The notes: a model not told the origin generated them from the sequence alone. A stretch of 64,000 bases of DNA from Callorhinus ursinus (GCF_003265705.1 NW_020313057.1:892950-956949); one strand, 5' to 3'; positions 11,771-24,165 are shown, counted from the stretch's first letter. A program made the numbers and translations.

Positions 11771-13544
11771 GATGCTCAACAAAGTGGAAGAAGGCGGAAA
11801 AAATGGCCTTGGGGGCAACCAGGCCTAGGGCCAGTACAAATGCAAAATCAAAGCAACGTTATTTGCCCTTTGATTAAATTTCCTTAGTGAGGTTCCTTGA
11901 TTGCTAACCTTGGATGAAAATGTTAGCAGACCTCAAAACTTCTCAACACTCTTAGGTCATAACACACCATGTCAATTTAGTGATGCCAATGTCCAGTTTC
12001 CAGTAAGAGTCAATACTTTAAAGTTGATCAGAGTTGGTACTTGGCCTTCTCGCAACAATGGAGGCCAGAAGTTGCCTTGGGGGAAGATGGTGTGGTGGGT
12101 TTCTGCTCTGTTACCTGACTTTAATCTTCTCCTCTCTCCTATGTTGCTAAGTGCACATTTTGACACCCCACCATTGGAGCAGAGGGGAGGGAGGGGCCAC
12201 AAAGTGAGGGTGGAAGGTAGGTAGGAGAGTTCTTATTTGGGCCTATCAAAGCTGACTTCATGCTTTCGGGCCTGGCAGATGTTGAACACTTTCTTGTGGA
12301 TGCTTCTCTGTGTTCTTTGAAGACATCTTCAGGGCTGTCCCACCCGTAGTCCCTTGATGAGGGAGAATGAATCTCTCTTCCCGCAGGTCTCTGAGGCTCT
12401 TTCCTCACCTTCTGTGAAGCTGGATTCACCTCGGCCCTCTTTCCATTCACATCCTTTCATCTGCTATGTGGTCATGGTACAATGGATTAAGACTATCACC
12501 TGTCACCTCTCTCCCACACAACCTATTTCCAGCCTATGAGAGACACTGGTGCATCTTTCTGTCTGACAAACGCACAGGCAGGGTGATTCCCAGCTTAGCC
12601 ACCTTCCTTTCGCAAGACAGCGTACTTCCCAATCTTTAGGAATAGGAGCCAGATACCAGTCCACTGGGCCCCATCATGTCATTCTAGTTGGGGTGGCGGG
12701 GGGGGTGTCCTGATGAAGCCCCACTAGGCTTGAAGTGCAGGGCATAGCCCCTCCACCTTGCTCCCCTGGGTGGGTGTGGTGAAGTGAGGCTTCAGGCACC
12801 CTAATAGCTCTCTTTTATACCCTTTTATTCCTTAGATGTGGGTAGGGTCTTAAAAAATCATGTAATACTTTTCAGTTTTCTCTTTTGGGAAAACTTAACA
12901 TCTTGGCCTGGCACCCGATATAGGAATATCATCTCATTAACCCAGGGCTTCAGTTGAAACTTTAAGTTATTTTTTTGAGATGGGGAATCTTAAATCAAGG
13001 GAATCCCCTGATTGCATAGAGCAAACATACCCACGTTTCAAGGGAAACTGATCTATCTTCCAGCCCCCACTTTTTTCTCCCGCAGAGAGACTCAGGTGCT
13101 GGGAGGATCTGTCCCAGATAGACTCCTGGGAAGATCATTTGATTTTAGAGACTAGAATCCAACACCATACTCAACAGCTTTCAGACCTATGCGGTAATTC
13201 TAATAAACTTAATAACTTGGACAAGTGTCTGTGAACATTATAAATCATGTTTCATCAGCAAGCTGTCATAAGCAACTTTGGCTGACTTACAGCCCAAGAA
13301 AATGGATGGAATCAACTTTGTTTCCCTGCAGCATTCTTGTTATGCCGTTGGTGTTTCAAAGATTTCTCATGTCTCAACACTGAAACATCCATCTCGACTA
13401 ATGGCAAAATTATACCCATCGGGTTTCACAAAAGACAAAAATTTGTCCTCATCTTCTTTGTGAATATCTCCTAGAATATGTCAGTCCAGCATCTCTGGGA
13501 TACCATGTGTCTTGGACCATATGTACCTTCGTGTAGATGGTGGA
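11771..13544. other. Intergenic, no gene seen
   Basis: Overlapping 61-107 codon open frames on both strands near 11,900-12,540 have no domain content and no splice-flanked structure. Nothing else recognised. Confidence 0.5.
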
Positions 13545-13559
13545 CCCTCTATGATTTTT

Positions 13560-13753
13560 TTTTTTAAGATTTTGTTTATTTATTTGAGAGAGAGAGAGAA
13601 TGAGAGCCAGAGAGCACGAGAGGGAAGAGGGTCAGAGGGAGACGCAGACTCCCCGCCGAGCAGGGAGCCCGATGTGGGACTCGATCCCGGGACTCCAGGA
13701 TCATGACCTGAGCCGAAGGCAGTCGCTTGACCAACCGAGCCACCCAGGCGCCC
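13560..13753 (-). mobile_element. Carnivore tRNA-derived SINE with 15-bp target duplication
   Basis: Reverse-oriented SINEC-type copy, plus strand TTTAAGATTTTGTTTATTTA to CACCCAGGCGCCC. Flanks CCCTCTATGATTTTT at 13,545-13,559 and 13,754-13,768 are identical, so this is a clear and fairly recent target-site duplication. Confidence 0.95.
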
Positions 13754-14213
13754 CCCTCTATGATTTTTCTTCTTCCTCTTTCGCTGACAAAATTGCACAT
13801 GAAGACATTTTCCATGCTACAAATTAAAAAGAAAATATCCACCTTGTATCAGGGGAAGAGAAACATGTTGTTCACACAGTAAAACAAACCAACAAAAACC
13901 CACAAAAAGGTATAAAATAAACCACAACTTAGCTGTTATTTGACCATAAACTATTTCTAACAGAGGCTCAGATCCTCCTTCCCGAACGTGTTCTCCGCCA
14001 TCATCTTATACACCTCTTGTCACTCACAATTTCACATCTTTCCCAAATATCCGCTTTCCAGCAGATGCCCCCAGTTCTCAGACACATTTCTGTCTGCTGG
14101 GCACGCCTTTCTCCCCCTTTGTTGCCTGACAGCCAAGGCTTGACTCAAATGTCTACCTCTTCCCTGTGGGCAGCATTGGTACTTGATTCTTGTAATCCCC
14201 TAACACAGAGCAC

Positions 14214-14432
14214 GGAGGTTGGCAGACTACCCTCTTGTGGGTCAAATCCAGCCCGTCACTGTTTTTTATAAAGTTTTATTGGAACACAGCCACCTCATTT
14301 GTTTACATATTGTCTACAGCTGCTTTCTTGCCCGACAGTGGACTTGAATTGTTGCAACAGAAACGGTAGGATAGGCCAAGCCTACGTATTCGTTATCTAA
14401 CCCATGACAGGAGGTTTGCTGACCCCTGCCGT
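14214..14432 (-). mobile_element. hAT-type non-autonomous DNA transposon
   Basis: Phrases ggttggcagactac, ataaagttttattggaacac, cagccacctcatttgtttac and gaggtttgctgacccctg follow a common hAT-group element whose ends read CAGGGGT.../...ACCCCTG. It is diverged, and orientation is by convention only. Confidence 0.75.
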
Positions 14433-14569
14433 AAGAAATTTGCATATGTCAGGAAGGGCTCTTGACATCCTGGACGAGACTCGTTTTGCTTACTTACCAA
14501 TTTGTCTGCTCAGATCATCACAATCTTAGTCGTTTTAAGTATAGACCAGGAACAACCCAGGTTCCGCAG

Positions 14570-14740
14570 GTGGACGGCCTGGTTTCAGGTGTCAGCTCTC
14601 CCATTTACGAGCTGTGTGACTTTGAGAAAATCCCCTCATCGGGCTGGGCCTCCAGTTTCTCACGGGCAAAACAGGGATGATGGTAACAGCCCCACAGGGT
14701 TGCAGTGAGGATTAAGCAAGATATGAGAAAATGCTCCAAA
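14570..14740 (+). mobile_element. MIR SINE remnant
   Basis: Phrases tcagctctcccatttacgag, ctgtgtgactttgagaaaat, agtttctcacgggcaaaaca and gggttgcagtgaggattaag follow the MIR core on the plus strand. Confidence 0.8.
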
Positions 14741-17700
14741 TAACATGTGGAACACAAAATCTCAGCTGTAAGAAACCTTTGTATCCCATGGGCCATTAAA
14801 GTGGCCCACACTGGTGGAGTGCCTGATATCCAGGGCGTTCTCCATAAAGGTTTCTCGCATATGTAAGGAGTGAATGAAGACAAAAAGACACAGATACTCC
14901 TGGGAGATTAAAATCATGGAAAATACCCAGAGTCGTTGACTAATTCCACGCACAAAGCAGAAGTTTGACTCAGCTTACTTACAGAGGGGCAATAAAGCGA
15001 TGACAGAAAGTCTTCATGGAAATAATAGAAAAGAGGAAACTGGAAAGCTTTTGATAAATAATGGAAATTCTCCTTGAGTTATATGGTTAGTTCAATAGCA
15101 GAAGAAAAATACAGTTGCGCTGTAGGAAATCTTTCCCTCCACCTCCTTCCCCTCATCCTCTGAGTTTGAAGGGAAGGAACCTGTGACACCGGCATAACCC
15201 TCTCCTTCAGTAGATGCTACGGGAGGAACTTCTGCAAATCCTCATGTGCCGTGCCTATTAAATTAACCAAATATGGGCTTACAAGAAATACCAACCACCT
15301 GGCCCCAAATGGGACGAGATCATTCCCTAGCTTGTCTATATATCCAGGGCCTCCCCTGCCCATCTCTTTCACTGGCTCAGTCCCCGCAGGCTCTGAGCAG
15401 AAACCAAAGCCATCGCCCTCGGGCTCTTGCCACTAAGAAGGGGAGCTGTGCTAAATGTGCCATGACGAGAAGATCTTTGCCAGTTTTTATCAAGGCGTAA
15501 AAAGCGATGATTGCAATTAATGCAATTTACCATGTGGTACTTTTCCAAAAAAGCTATTTCAGGGTAGGTCTGCTGTCTGTTCCTTTCAGAGTTATAAAAC
15601 TGATAATTTAACGCCATCCACGATCCCGGGTTTTCCATGTAAGACCTCAGAGAGAATCCTCAGAGGGCCCCACTCCAGCATTTGTCTGTCGGGCTCTCCG
15701 AGCTCCCTGATTCACCAATGCTCTTCACCTCAGGTGTGAGAAAGGTTTTCACGGCGGGGCCAGATGAAGGAGCCAGCGTCTTAATGGATAGTCAGACACT
15801 TATTTCTGCAGAGGCAGCCCACAACCGGCAGAGGGAGCTTCCCTTTTTTGCCTTCAGCAACCCTTTCCCTTAACAGCACGCTCATGTTCGAAGATGCTGT
15901 CTACCAACGTGGCTTCTGACAACCAGAAGTATGGAGGAGACACTGTAGCGGGCGTATGTTGCCACGCGAGCCAAGGGAAATAGAAAAATGCGTGCCAAAG
16001 GGATCCAGGCTGAACAGGAAAGAAAGGAAGAGGCAAAAACATGACTCCTAGTTTATATGAGCCGTTTTTTAGAAAATTTAAATGGACATTTAAGATCGAA
16101 GTTCAATTATCAAAGGTCAAGGTAAAATGTAAAACAGCTACTCGTTATTGGTATCCTTTTGGGGGGAAAAATAAACCCACTTGATTGCTGTCTTTATCAT
16201 CCTTTCTTTTTAAATAGATGATTTGGGGTTCTGGGGAAATCCAAAGTGGTATCACCCATTGTAAAAAGCATGGTGCCAACCAAATGTCTGGAAAACCCAT
16301 GCTTCGCTTCTCACCAATCTCCCCTCGTTCCTCTGAAAGAAATCTGGCTGCAGAGCTGCTAAGTGTGTAGTGAAAGGAGAAACAGGCCAGCCAGCCTTTT
16401 CCCAGGGAAAACAGGATTCACAAAGACTGTGAGAAACAAACCAGCTTTTCTCCCTGTTCACGCATTTGGTGGAAGCTGCCATTTTCAGGTTTGGCACTTC
16501 TTTCCTTTCCAATAACCAAGAAGATTTTCTATGAGATATTTATATATCTATAAAGTACTACCTAATGTTTTTTAATGACTAAATGTTTTTATAATTTTTT
16601 TTTTTATCCCGATGCTTTGGCTTGTGCAGTAACTTTCATTTTTACTGAGATCCGTGCAGCCCTCGGGTTTATGAGGGGTTGCTGGAAAATAAATTAGGTT
16701 CTTTGAAATGATCTTGGGAACCTTCAGAACTTGTTGTTCAGGAGATAATCTTTCCTCCCTCACCTACCTTCGGATGAAGCCAAGGGACTGGGATGAGGGC
16801 ATTTCTCTGAGGTGTAATGACAGTGTGTCCTTCTTCAGTTGAGAGAGCTATGGCGGGGCAGAGGGTTATGCTCACTGTTGCTGGAAACGGCCTTTTCCTC
16901 ACATCACGTGAGCCAATATCTTGCCCTGACTTAGGTGGCAAGGGAAACAGACACGTCAGTTTTCATTGTCAGCTTCTTAAAACATTATTTACCTGGCAGT
17001 GTTTGAACCGTGTATTTACTGTCACATTTTATATTGGCTATCGGGCTTCTATTTACCACTTAGGAGATATATTGAAAAATTGCCCTCAAGATTTCACATC
17101 CAAGTGAAGATATATTTGAGGTTTTTAAACAAGATTGGGGTTTGCATATCCTAGCTACGGGCAAATGAATTACAATTCTCAAAGTAAATTAAATAAAGTT
17201 AATAGATATGAAAACAACCAGTAAAGAGATGATCATTGTGATCTTAAGCTTCGGTCCAGCCCTTATAAACCACTGCAGACTGTGAGCCTTAAAGTAGAGC
17301 TTTGGTGGCAACCGAGATTCAAGTGAACGGGATGTAAAATTAAGCCATTGTGGACAAGCCTGTCATGGTCACAGACACTCCACATGTTCTTTCCGAAAGA
17401 GGGGACTCTGGACCGGTGGTGGGCACATGGCCCACGGGCAGCCCTCACAGTCCCTGTGCATAACCTGCAGAGCCCTATGAGATGGTTGTGGGCAGCCTGG
17501 CCACATTTAGTGACCTGACGTGGCCTCCTATGAGGGACTCTGCCCAAAATCACTGTAGTTGTCAACTAACCAAAGAGGACTAAGTCCCCCCAGAATCTGA
17601 GAACACATAATGGAATGGTCATTTGGGATTTAGAGGAGCACAGAGCCCACTTACAGAGAAAATCAGGAAAACAAGAATGGATGTTTACGAGAGAACATAG

Positions 17701-18485
17701 ATACTAGAAATTCAAGCCAGTCTTTGAAGACCTCTTGCTTTCCCATGGTTTGTGTGTGTTTTGATGATACACACCCTTTTACTTCAGTTACTGAAGTGAG
17801 CCCTGTTCCTTCTTTCAAAATTACCCCAGTACCACAGCTACTACTATAGTTTCTACTACCATAGACTACTCTAAATAGCCTAATTTAATTCCCGGAATAG
17901 ATATTGATGTTACTCTTGAATATTTCATAAATGTACTCGTAAACTTATCTAGGACAAAGATGACCACTTTTCACTGTCACTTGGTACTAACTAGACTTGA
18001 TTTCTAGGAAGAGAGTATTTCTGCTGTACCAGCATTCAGCAATTAAACAGATCTCCAGAGAATATAGTTACCTGGTCATACCACCTGGAGAACCAGGGGT
18101 CCCTAGAGACTTCCCTGGTTCAAATGGTGAGGAAAAAGTCCCATCTGTTCACTTATGGCTGTCCCTTTCACTTAGTTTTTTTTCTTTTTTTTAATTTTTT
18201 AACACTGGAGAAAATATAAATAGAAAAATTATAAAATTTAGATGAAAAGGAAACATCAGGGAGTGTGTGACATCTTTCAATCCTGTGGAAGATACAGGCA
18301 TTAATATAGGCACTGGTTGGGATGGTATGGCCCCCCATTCCTATGAATTGTTCATAGAAAGTGAAGGACAGCTATGAAGCAGAACTCACCTTTAACCTGA
18401 GGGCAAGTGGTACCAAGATTTGTAAAGAGAACCTGGAGTAGAACTTGGACAGGAGATAAATATACATGGAACAGCATAAACTCAC
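14741..18485. other. Intergenic block without recognisable repeats
   Basis: About 3.7 kb in which I recognise no SINE, L1, L2, MIR or LTR copy. Open frames of 60-100 codons occur on both strands but have no known motifs. It could hold conserved non-coding elements, which the sequence alone cannot show. Confidence 0.45.
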
Positions 18486-18606
18486 GTGCTGAGGTCATGT
18501 ATTCAAACAAGTATGTACTGAATTCCAGACACTCTTGCAGGTGCTGGGGATATTATCGCAGTGAGGAGAACAAAGTCCCCGCCCTCACAACACTTACATT
18601 CTAGTT
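18486..18606 (+). mobile_element. L2 remnant
   Basis: Phrases gtactgaattccagacactc, caggtgctggggatattat and cctcacaacacttacattctagt follow the L2 3' consensus. Confidence 0.7.
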
Positions 18607-18754
18607 CAGGCTGTCCCAAAGTGCGACCTACAAAATGCTAGTCTGTGGAGGGTCAGTAGTCAGTAGTAGAAAGGGGGTGCTCTGGTATTAAGTGTTGGAA
18701 AATACTTGGTTGAATGAAATCAAGCAGGTTTTCATAAAGCATGTGTTCACAGCT

Positions 18755-19370
18755 GTATTCCTTTGCTTGGGCTGCCCTAACAAAGTGCCACAGGTTTAGG
18801 GGGCTTCAACAGAAATTTATCATGTCACCGGTCTAGAGGCTGGAAGTCCAAGCTCAAGGTGTGGGCAGGGTTGTTTCTTCTGAGGCCTCTCTCCTTGGCT
18901 TGCAGACGGCAGTCTCCTCCCTGTGCCCTCACATGGTCTCCCCTCTGTGTGTGTCCGTGTCCTAACCTCCTCTTCTTATAAGGATACTACAGTAGTGGGG
19001 CCCCTGGGTGGCTCAGTCGGTTAAGCGGCTGCCTTCGGCTCGGGTCGTGATCCCAGGGTCCTGGGATCGAGCCCCGCATCGGGCTCCCTGCTCAGCGGAG
19101 AGCCTGCTTCTGCCTCTCCCTCTGTCTGCCACTCTGCCTACTTGTGCGCTCTCTCTCTCTCTCTCTCTGTTAAATAAATAAATAAAAATCTTTTTTTTTT
19201 TTTTTAAAAAGGATACTACAGTAGTTACATTGCATTAGCACCCACCCTGATGACCTCATTCTACCTTAACTGCCCTTTTAAAGACTCTGTCTCCAATACA
19301 GTCACCTTCTGAGGCACTCGGGGCTAGAATTTCAACATAGGAATTTGGGGGAAGGAAAAAATTCAACCAA
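18755..19370 (-). mobile_element. MLT1-type LTR (ERVL-MaLR), split by a SINE
   Basis: The plus strand carries ttgggctgccctaacaaagt, ctggaagtccaagctcaagg, ctcttcttataaggata, and after the SINE agactctgtctccaatacag and agaatttcaacataggaatt. These are the reverse complement of MLT1. The SINE at 18,997-19,208 lies in the middle. This is an old solo LTR with no viral genes. Confidence 0.8.
18997..19208 (+). mobile_element. Young carnivore SINE with perfect 17-bp target duplication
   Basis: Near-consensus copy with head GGCCCCTGGGTGGCTCAGTC, tRNA-like GATCGAGCCCCGCATCGGGC, CT repeat, AAATAAATAAATAAAAATC and a T/A tail. The duplication AAGGATACTACAGTAGT is found at 18,980-18,996 and 19,209-19,225. 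Confidence 0.97.
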
Positions 19371-19719
19371 AACAACAGCTTTATGAAGCTGAGTCTTCCA
19401 GAATTGTAAATCAGACCATGTCCATTCCATTCCCCTGCCTACGTTGAGGCCCCTTGAATGAAAGAGTGAACCCTAAAGTAAACTGTGGGCTTCAGTTAAT
19501 AGTTGGTAGCAAATGCACCGCACTAATGCAAAGATGTTAATTATAGGAGAAACTGTATGTGGTGGGGGTGGGGGCTACGGAGGAACTCTGTGCTTTGTGC
19601 TGTATGTTTTGGTAAACCTAAAACCTCTCTAGGAAAAAAAAAAAGGCTACTTTTTTTTTTTTAAAGGACAAATCCTATATAAACATTAAAAAAAAAGACC
19701 CCTCAAATGGCTGCACATT
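19371..19719. other. Intergenic, no gene seen
   Basis: Short A-rich and T-rich runs near 19,633-19,697. No gene or clear repeat. Confidence 0.5.
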
Positions 19720-20085
19720 ACCAGATACCATGAGGAGCTGCCCCCTTTCTGCATCTCTGACCTCCTCTGCCCCTGGCTTCACTCTGTTCCAGCCACACTG
19801 ACCTTCCTTGTGGTTCTAGAGCATGTCAATCTGGTTCACATTGGAGGGGCTTTTGCTTAGTGTTTCCTCAGCCTGGATTCTTTCTTCCTCCCCTGGTTTT
19901 CTGGCTCTCAGTGTACACGTCACCTCCTCAGGGAAGTCCTTCCTGACTGCTTTACCTACGGGAGCCCACAGAGCACTGTCCCATCCCCCTGCACTTATTT
20001 TATCCTTGCTTTCTAGGTTTTATTTCTGTGTCTGTGATCTGTTTGTTTCTTTTCTGCCCCCGGGGTCTTGTTCTCACTGAGTCCT
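19720..20085 (+). mobile_element. L2 remnant
   Basis: Phrases cactctgttccagccacact, cctcagcctggattctttc, aagtccttcctgactgcttt and ctgtgtctgtgatctgtttg follow the L2 sequence in order on the plus strand. Confidence 0.7.
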
Positions 20086-21714
20086 CCCTGACTCTGAGGC
20101 CACCTGGCCCAAGCCGCCCTCTGACCTGATCAATTGCAGCAGACTCCTAACCGGTTATCAATAAGATACAAATGAAGATGAGTGCGGTCCTTGAGGATGA
20201 TTCCAACAATTGGGTCCTTTTCGGCCGGTTCTGGATTTCATTTCATACGCAAGGATTCCCCGCCTCCCACCTTTTTCTCTTGAACAGCAGAGCTGTAAAC
20301 ACAAGGGGGAAACAAAGAAGAAAGGATGCCCTTCTTCCCACAAAGATCTTTGTTTAGCATTTAAGATTTCACATCTTGGAACTGTTAGGGTAACCACTGA
20401 GTTAATCTCAGCTGGTATAGTTGAGAAAGGTGATCCTGAGAGCAGTAAGAATCGATGAGGCAATTTAGAAAAAGATTTAAAAACACTGAGTGTTCCTGGT
20501 AGATTTTGGAGAACAGGTGTACTTTCTTCTACTTGGAAAGAATCACAAAGAAATGCGGTCCAACGTTGTATGTTAGCCGGGCAACAGCTCCTCACTTACC
20601 CCAAAGTAAATGGGCTTCAGTGGGAGGTTTGAGAGGTAGAGGGTGGGGCCAGGGATTTTTATGCCTCTTTTCCTGAAGGGAAAGACCCCTCTTTCTTTCC
20701 AAAAATGGTCACAGGCGTGAATGAGTTCATGGGGGGTTTGGGTTTTTTTTTTTTTTTATTTGTTTTGTTTTCTTTGTGTGTTTTGTTTTGCAAACGACAG
20801 AAACAAACTCAAACCAGCTGAAGCAAACAAGAGGGCATTGATGACAGGGGACAGAGGGGTGCCATGGAAATGAAGGGCAGAAATGGAAGCTGGCTTTAGG
20901 AAGCTCCTGGAAAGCCCTCAGGGCTCCCTGTCTGGGCTCTTCTCTGCCTGACTACACACTCCTTCGCTTTCTGTGTGAACTGCCTTTCCTTCTCTGGGCC
21001 ACGAGAGCACCAGTCACCCTCCTTCCGTCACCTAAGTATACAAAATATAAGTGTCGCGCCCGTGGAGGCTGTCACTGAGTCTCGGTCTCAATCCATGTTC
21101 CTGGGCGAAGTCATGTTAGTGGCACCATGTCCATCTGTGGCCAAGGGGCGGAGGAGAGAGACTCACAGGACACACTGACTTTCACCTCCGTGTTCTGTAC
21201 ATAGTGGAAGTGAAATGAAGGCTGGGGAAGTGAGAGAAAGAGCGAAGGGGAGTTGCTGGGAGCTGCACTGATGTTCCCCAGAGCCCCACAGTGTGTGCAG
21301 GATCATCATCCATCCATTAACAATTTATGGAGCCACCCCTACAAAAGCGCAGACTTGCTGGCGTTGAAGACAACTCCTGCCCTCTAGAAGCTGGGAAGAA
21401 AAATAGGCACATATGGAAACTGTCGGGCAACATGCAAATAGGACATTTTGGGATGAAATATTTATTGGGTACCTGCCATGTACGAGATACTGCGGGTCAT
21501 TAGCGGGTAAGGGTAACTAGCTGCCCCCTCCTTGTCCAAATTCTAAACCCACTGAGAAATAATATGAAGCCAGAAGAGACCCAAGTGCTGCCTTTATTAC
21601 CAATAAAGGCTGGGTTGGGGGAGGCAGTTTTTTTTATCTGCAGTTAAATGGACTTTCTTTGCTAAACCACAGAATTAGGCAGACATTGGTGGAGCCAAGC
21701 ACATGGACTGGTAT
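20086..21714. other. Intergenic, no gene seen
   Basis: A 145-codon minus-strand open frame at 20,158-20,595 and shorter frames have no recognisable domain. A T-rich tract lies near 20,744-20,790, and a short L2-like phrase (attgggtacctgccatgtac) near 21,463. Confidence 0.5.
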
Positions 21715-21869
21715 TCCAAACTCCATGTATTAAACACCTACTATATACCAGGCACTGCTCTAGATATGGAGATATAGCAGTGAACAAAATTAAGTTTCTG
21801 CCCTTATGAACTTGACTTTCTAGTGGGGAGAAACCGAGAACAACAACAAAAGGTGATGGTATATACACC
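21715..21869 (+). mobile_element. L2 remnant, left part
   Basis: Phrases attaaacacctactatatacc, ggcactgctctagatatgg and cagtgaacaaaattaagtttc are L2. The element seems to resume after the MLT1 copy that follows. Confidence 0.75.
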
Positions 21870-22285
21870 TTTATGGGTCTGCTGGCGCTGCCATTATGAA
21901 GTACCACAGTCCAAGTGGCTTTGAAAACAAGTTAATTTTCTGACGGTTCTAAGAGGCTGGAAATCTGAGATCAAGGTGTTGGCGAGGCTCGTTTCTTCTG
22001 AGAGCCGTGAGGGTAGGATCGATCCCAAGCTTCTCTCCTGGCCTTGCAGATGGCTGACTTCTCTCTTGTGTCTTCACTTGGTCTTCACTCTGTCTTAATC
22101 TTTTATAAGGACACCAGTCACATTTGGCTAGGGCCCACCCGAGTGACCTTATTTCAACTGAATCACATCTCTAAAGATCCTATCTCCAAATACAGTCATG
22201 TTCTGAGGTCCTGAGACTGAGTCCTGGTTAGGACTTCAACATATGGACTTGGGGTGAGGAGACACACTTAGGCCCCTAACAGCAC
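21870..22285 (-). mobile_element. MLT1-type LTR (ERVL-MaLR)
   Basis: The plus strand holds gctggcgctgccattatgaa, gaggctggaaatctgagatc, aagatcctatctccaaatac and aggacttcaacatatggact, the reverse complement of MLT1. It appears to have inserted into the surrounding L2. Confidence 0.8.
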
Positions 22286-22800
22286 CATCAGGAAAATCAA
22301 AGCAGGGTTAGAGAGTTTTGATGGATAGAACACTGTTTTAGACAGGGAAGACATTTCCAAAGAGGTAAAATTTGAATACAAGTTTTATTTTAATGAATAG
22401 TAAGGCCTTTGAAGACATTCCAGGTGGGGTAACAGAGTGAGGGGTTGGGCATGGAGTGTGTATGAGATATGTCAGCATGAAGTGAGGAAATCTGGGGGGA
22501 CTCAGGGACTTTTTTTCAGGAGTACTAGAAATCAGAGTCATCCTCAGGATGTAGTGAGGTGATAAATTACACTTAGCTTGAGGTTAGGAATTTGGGATTT
22601 ATCTTGAAACAACTAGGCTGAGAGTCCTTTGAAAATCCCAGGAAAACAGTAGGAACCATGAACACAGTCTCTTGGGAAGAAGAATCTAAACTCAGTAAGT
22701 AGATTGAATGAAAAGTGGGACCGGCTGGAGGCCAGGGGATCACTTTAAAGGAAGAATCCACCGAGTCAAATTCAGCATTCAAATCTGTGAGTTACATGAA
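22286..22800 (+). mobile_element. Probable L2 remnant, right part
   Basis: Phrases acatttccaaagaggtaaaatt and gaaggcctttgaagacattcc-like text follow the L2 course and fit continuation of the L2 at 21,715. It is diverged, so the boundary is uncertain. Confidence 0.45.
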
Positions 22801-22918
22801 ATAAGTCATATTCATTAAACTCCCTGGAAATGGTTACCTGGAGTAGAGCTATGCCCATATCTATGGTTCGTCTGCTGCTGCAATTAAAAGGCAGAAAATG
22901 CAGTCAAACTTGGATTGG

Positions 22919-23260
22919 TGCAAGACTGTTGAATCACAGATCTGTACTTCTGAAACAAATAACGCAACATATTTTAAGAAAAAAGAAAAAGAAGAAGATA
23001 ACAGGAGAGGAAGAAAAGGGGAGTATGTCAGAGGGGGAGACGAACCATGAGAGATGATGGACTCTGAAAAACAAACTGAGGGTTCTAGAGGGGAGGGGGG
23101 AGGGGGATGGGTTAGCCTGGTGATGGGTATTGAGGAGGGCACGTTCTGCATGGAGCACTGGGTGTTATGAACAAACAATGAATCATGGAACACTGCACCA
23201 AAAACTAATAATGTAATATATGGTGATTAACATAACAATAAAAAAAATTAAAAAAAAAAA
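22919..23260 (+). mobile_element. 5'-truncated carnivore L1, 3' end only
   Basis: It contains gatgatggactctgaaaaac, a G-rich tract at 23,090-23,111, catggagcactgggtgttat and an A-rich tail, as in carnivore L1 3' ends. The target duplication AACTTGGATTGG is identical at 22,907-22,918 and 23,261-23,272. It is 342 bp long, with no coding capacity. Confidence 0.93.
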
Positions 23261-23384
23261 AACTTGGATTGGAAATGCTGAGCAGGTCTCCAGGCTCAAG
23301 GGATGGCTGGCTCCTGGCCAGGCGAGCAGTTGGGATTTTCATCACGCCTTTGTCTCTCAGCCATGTCCACACCAAGACCATTAG

Positions 23385-23790
23385 GTACGGGTAGGACTGT
23401 GTCCTCCCAAAATTCGTACTTTAAAGTCTAAACTCCCAACTACCTCAGAGTATGGTGGTACTTGGAGACAGGGTATTTAAGGAGGTAATTAAGGTAAAAT
23501 GAGGTCATTGGGGTGGACCCTAATGCAATATGCCTGGTGTCCTTATGAGAAAGAGATTAGGAAGCAGACAGGTGCATGAGGGAAGACCATGGGAGGACGC
23601 AGCAAGAAGACAGCCGTCTGTCTATAAGCCAAAAAGAGAGGCCTCAGAAGAAACCGTCTTGCCGACATGTTCCTCTCGGACTTCCAGCCTCCAGAACAGT
23701 GAGGCAAAAAATTTCTGTTGTTTAAGCGCCCCGGTCTGTGGTACTTCGCTGCAGCAGCCTAGCAAACTAATCCATCATTCTGTTCTGATG
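23385..23790 (+). mobile_element. MLT1-type LTR (ERVL-MaLR)
   Basis: Plus-strand copy with gactgtgtcctcccaaaatt, aattaaggtaaaatgaggtc, ttccagcctccagaacagtg and atttctgttgtttaagcgcc. It is opposite in orientation to the copies at 18.8 and 21.9 kb. The 93-codon frame inside is not a gene. Confidence 0.82.
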
Positions 23791-23964
23791 GCCACTTCTG
23801 AGCATGCCTGAGAGTTCCAGAAACCTCCCTTCATCATCTTTTTCTCATGTTTTGCGTCCAGCCAATGTTTAGCCTCCTTACTTCACTTTAAGTCCAGTTT
23901 CTCCGGTTCTATCCATAAACAGAGGAAAAGAGTTCCATCATCTTCATCATGCTGCCTCATCCAA

Positions 23965-24165
23965 TACCTAGCCACTAGTCACCTGTGGTTATTTAAACTT
24001 AACTCAATTACAATTAAATACAATTAAAAATTCAGTTTCTCCAGCACCAGCCACATTTCAAGTACTCCGTAGCCACGTGTAACTAGTGACCACCCTATTA
24101 GACAGCACGTAGATAGAACATCTCTGTTATCACAGAACATTGTACTGGACAGCACTGGTGTAGAA
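23965..24165 (-). mobile_element. Probable ancient hAT-type DNA transposon remnant
   Basis: Phrases ccactagtcacctgtggtta, tttcaagtactccgtagcca and attgtactggacagcactgg resemble a hAT-type element ending in GGACAGCACTG. Confidence 0.5.

Noticed and set aside
20158..20595. 145-codon minus-strand open frame
   Set aside because: No recognisable domain, no splice or promoter context, and overlapping frames on the other strand.
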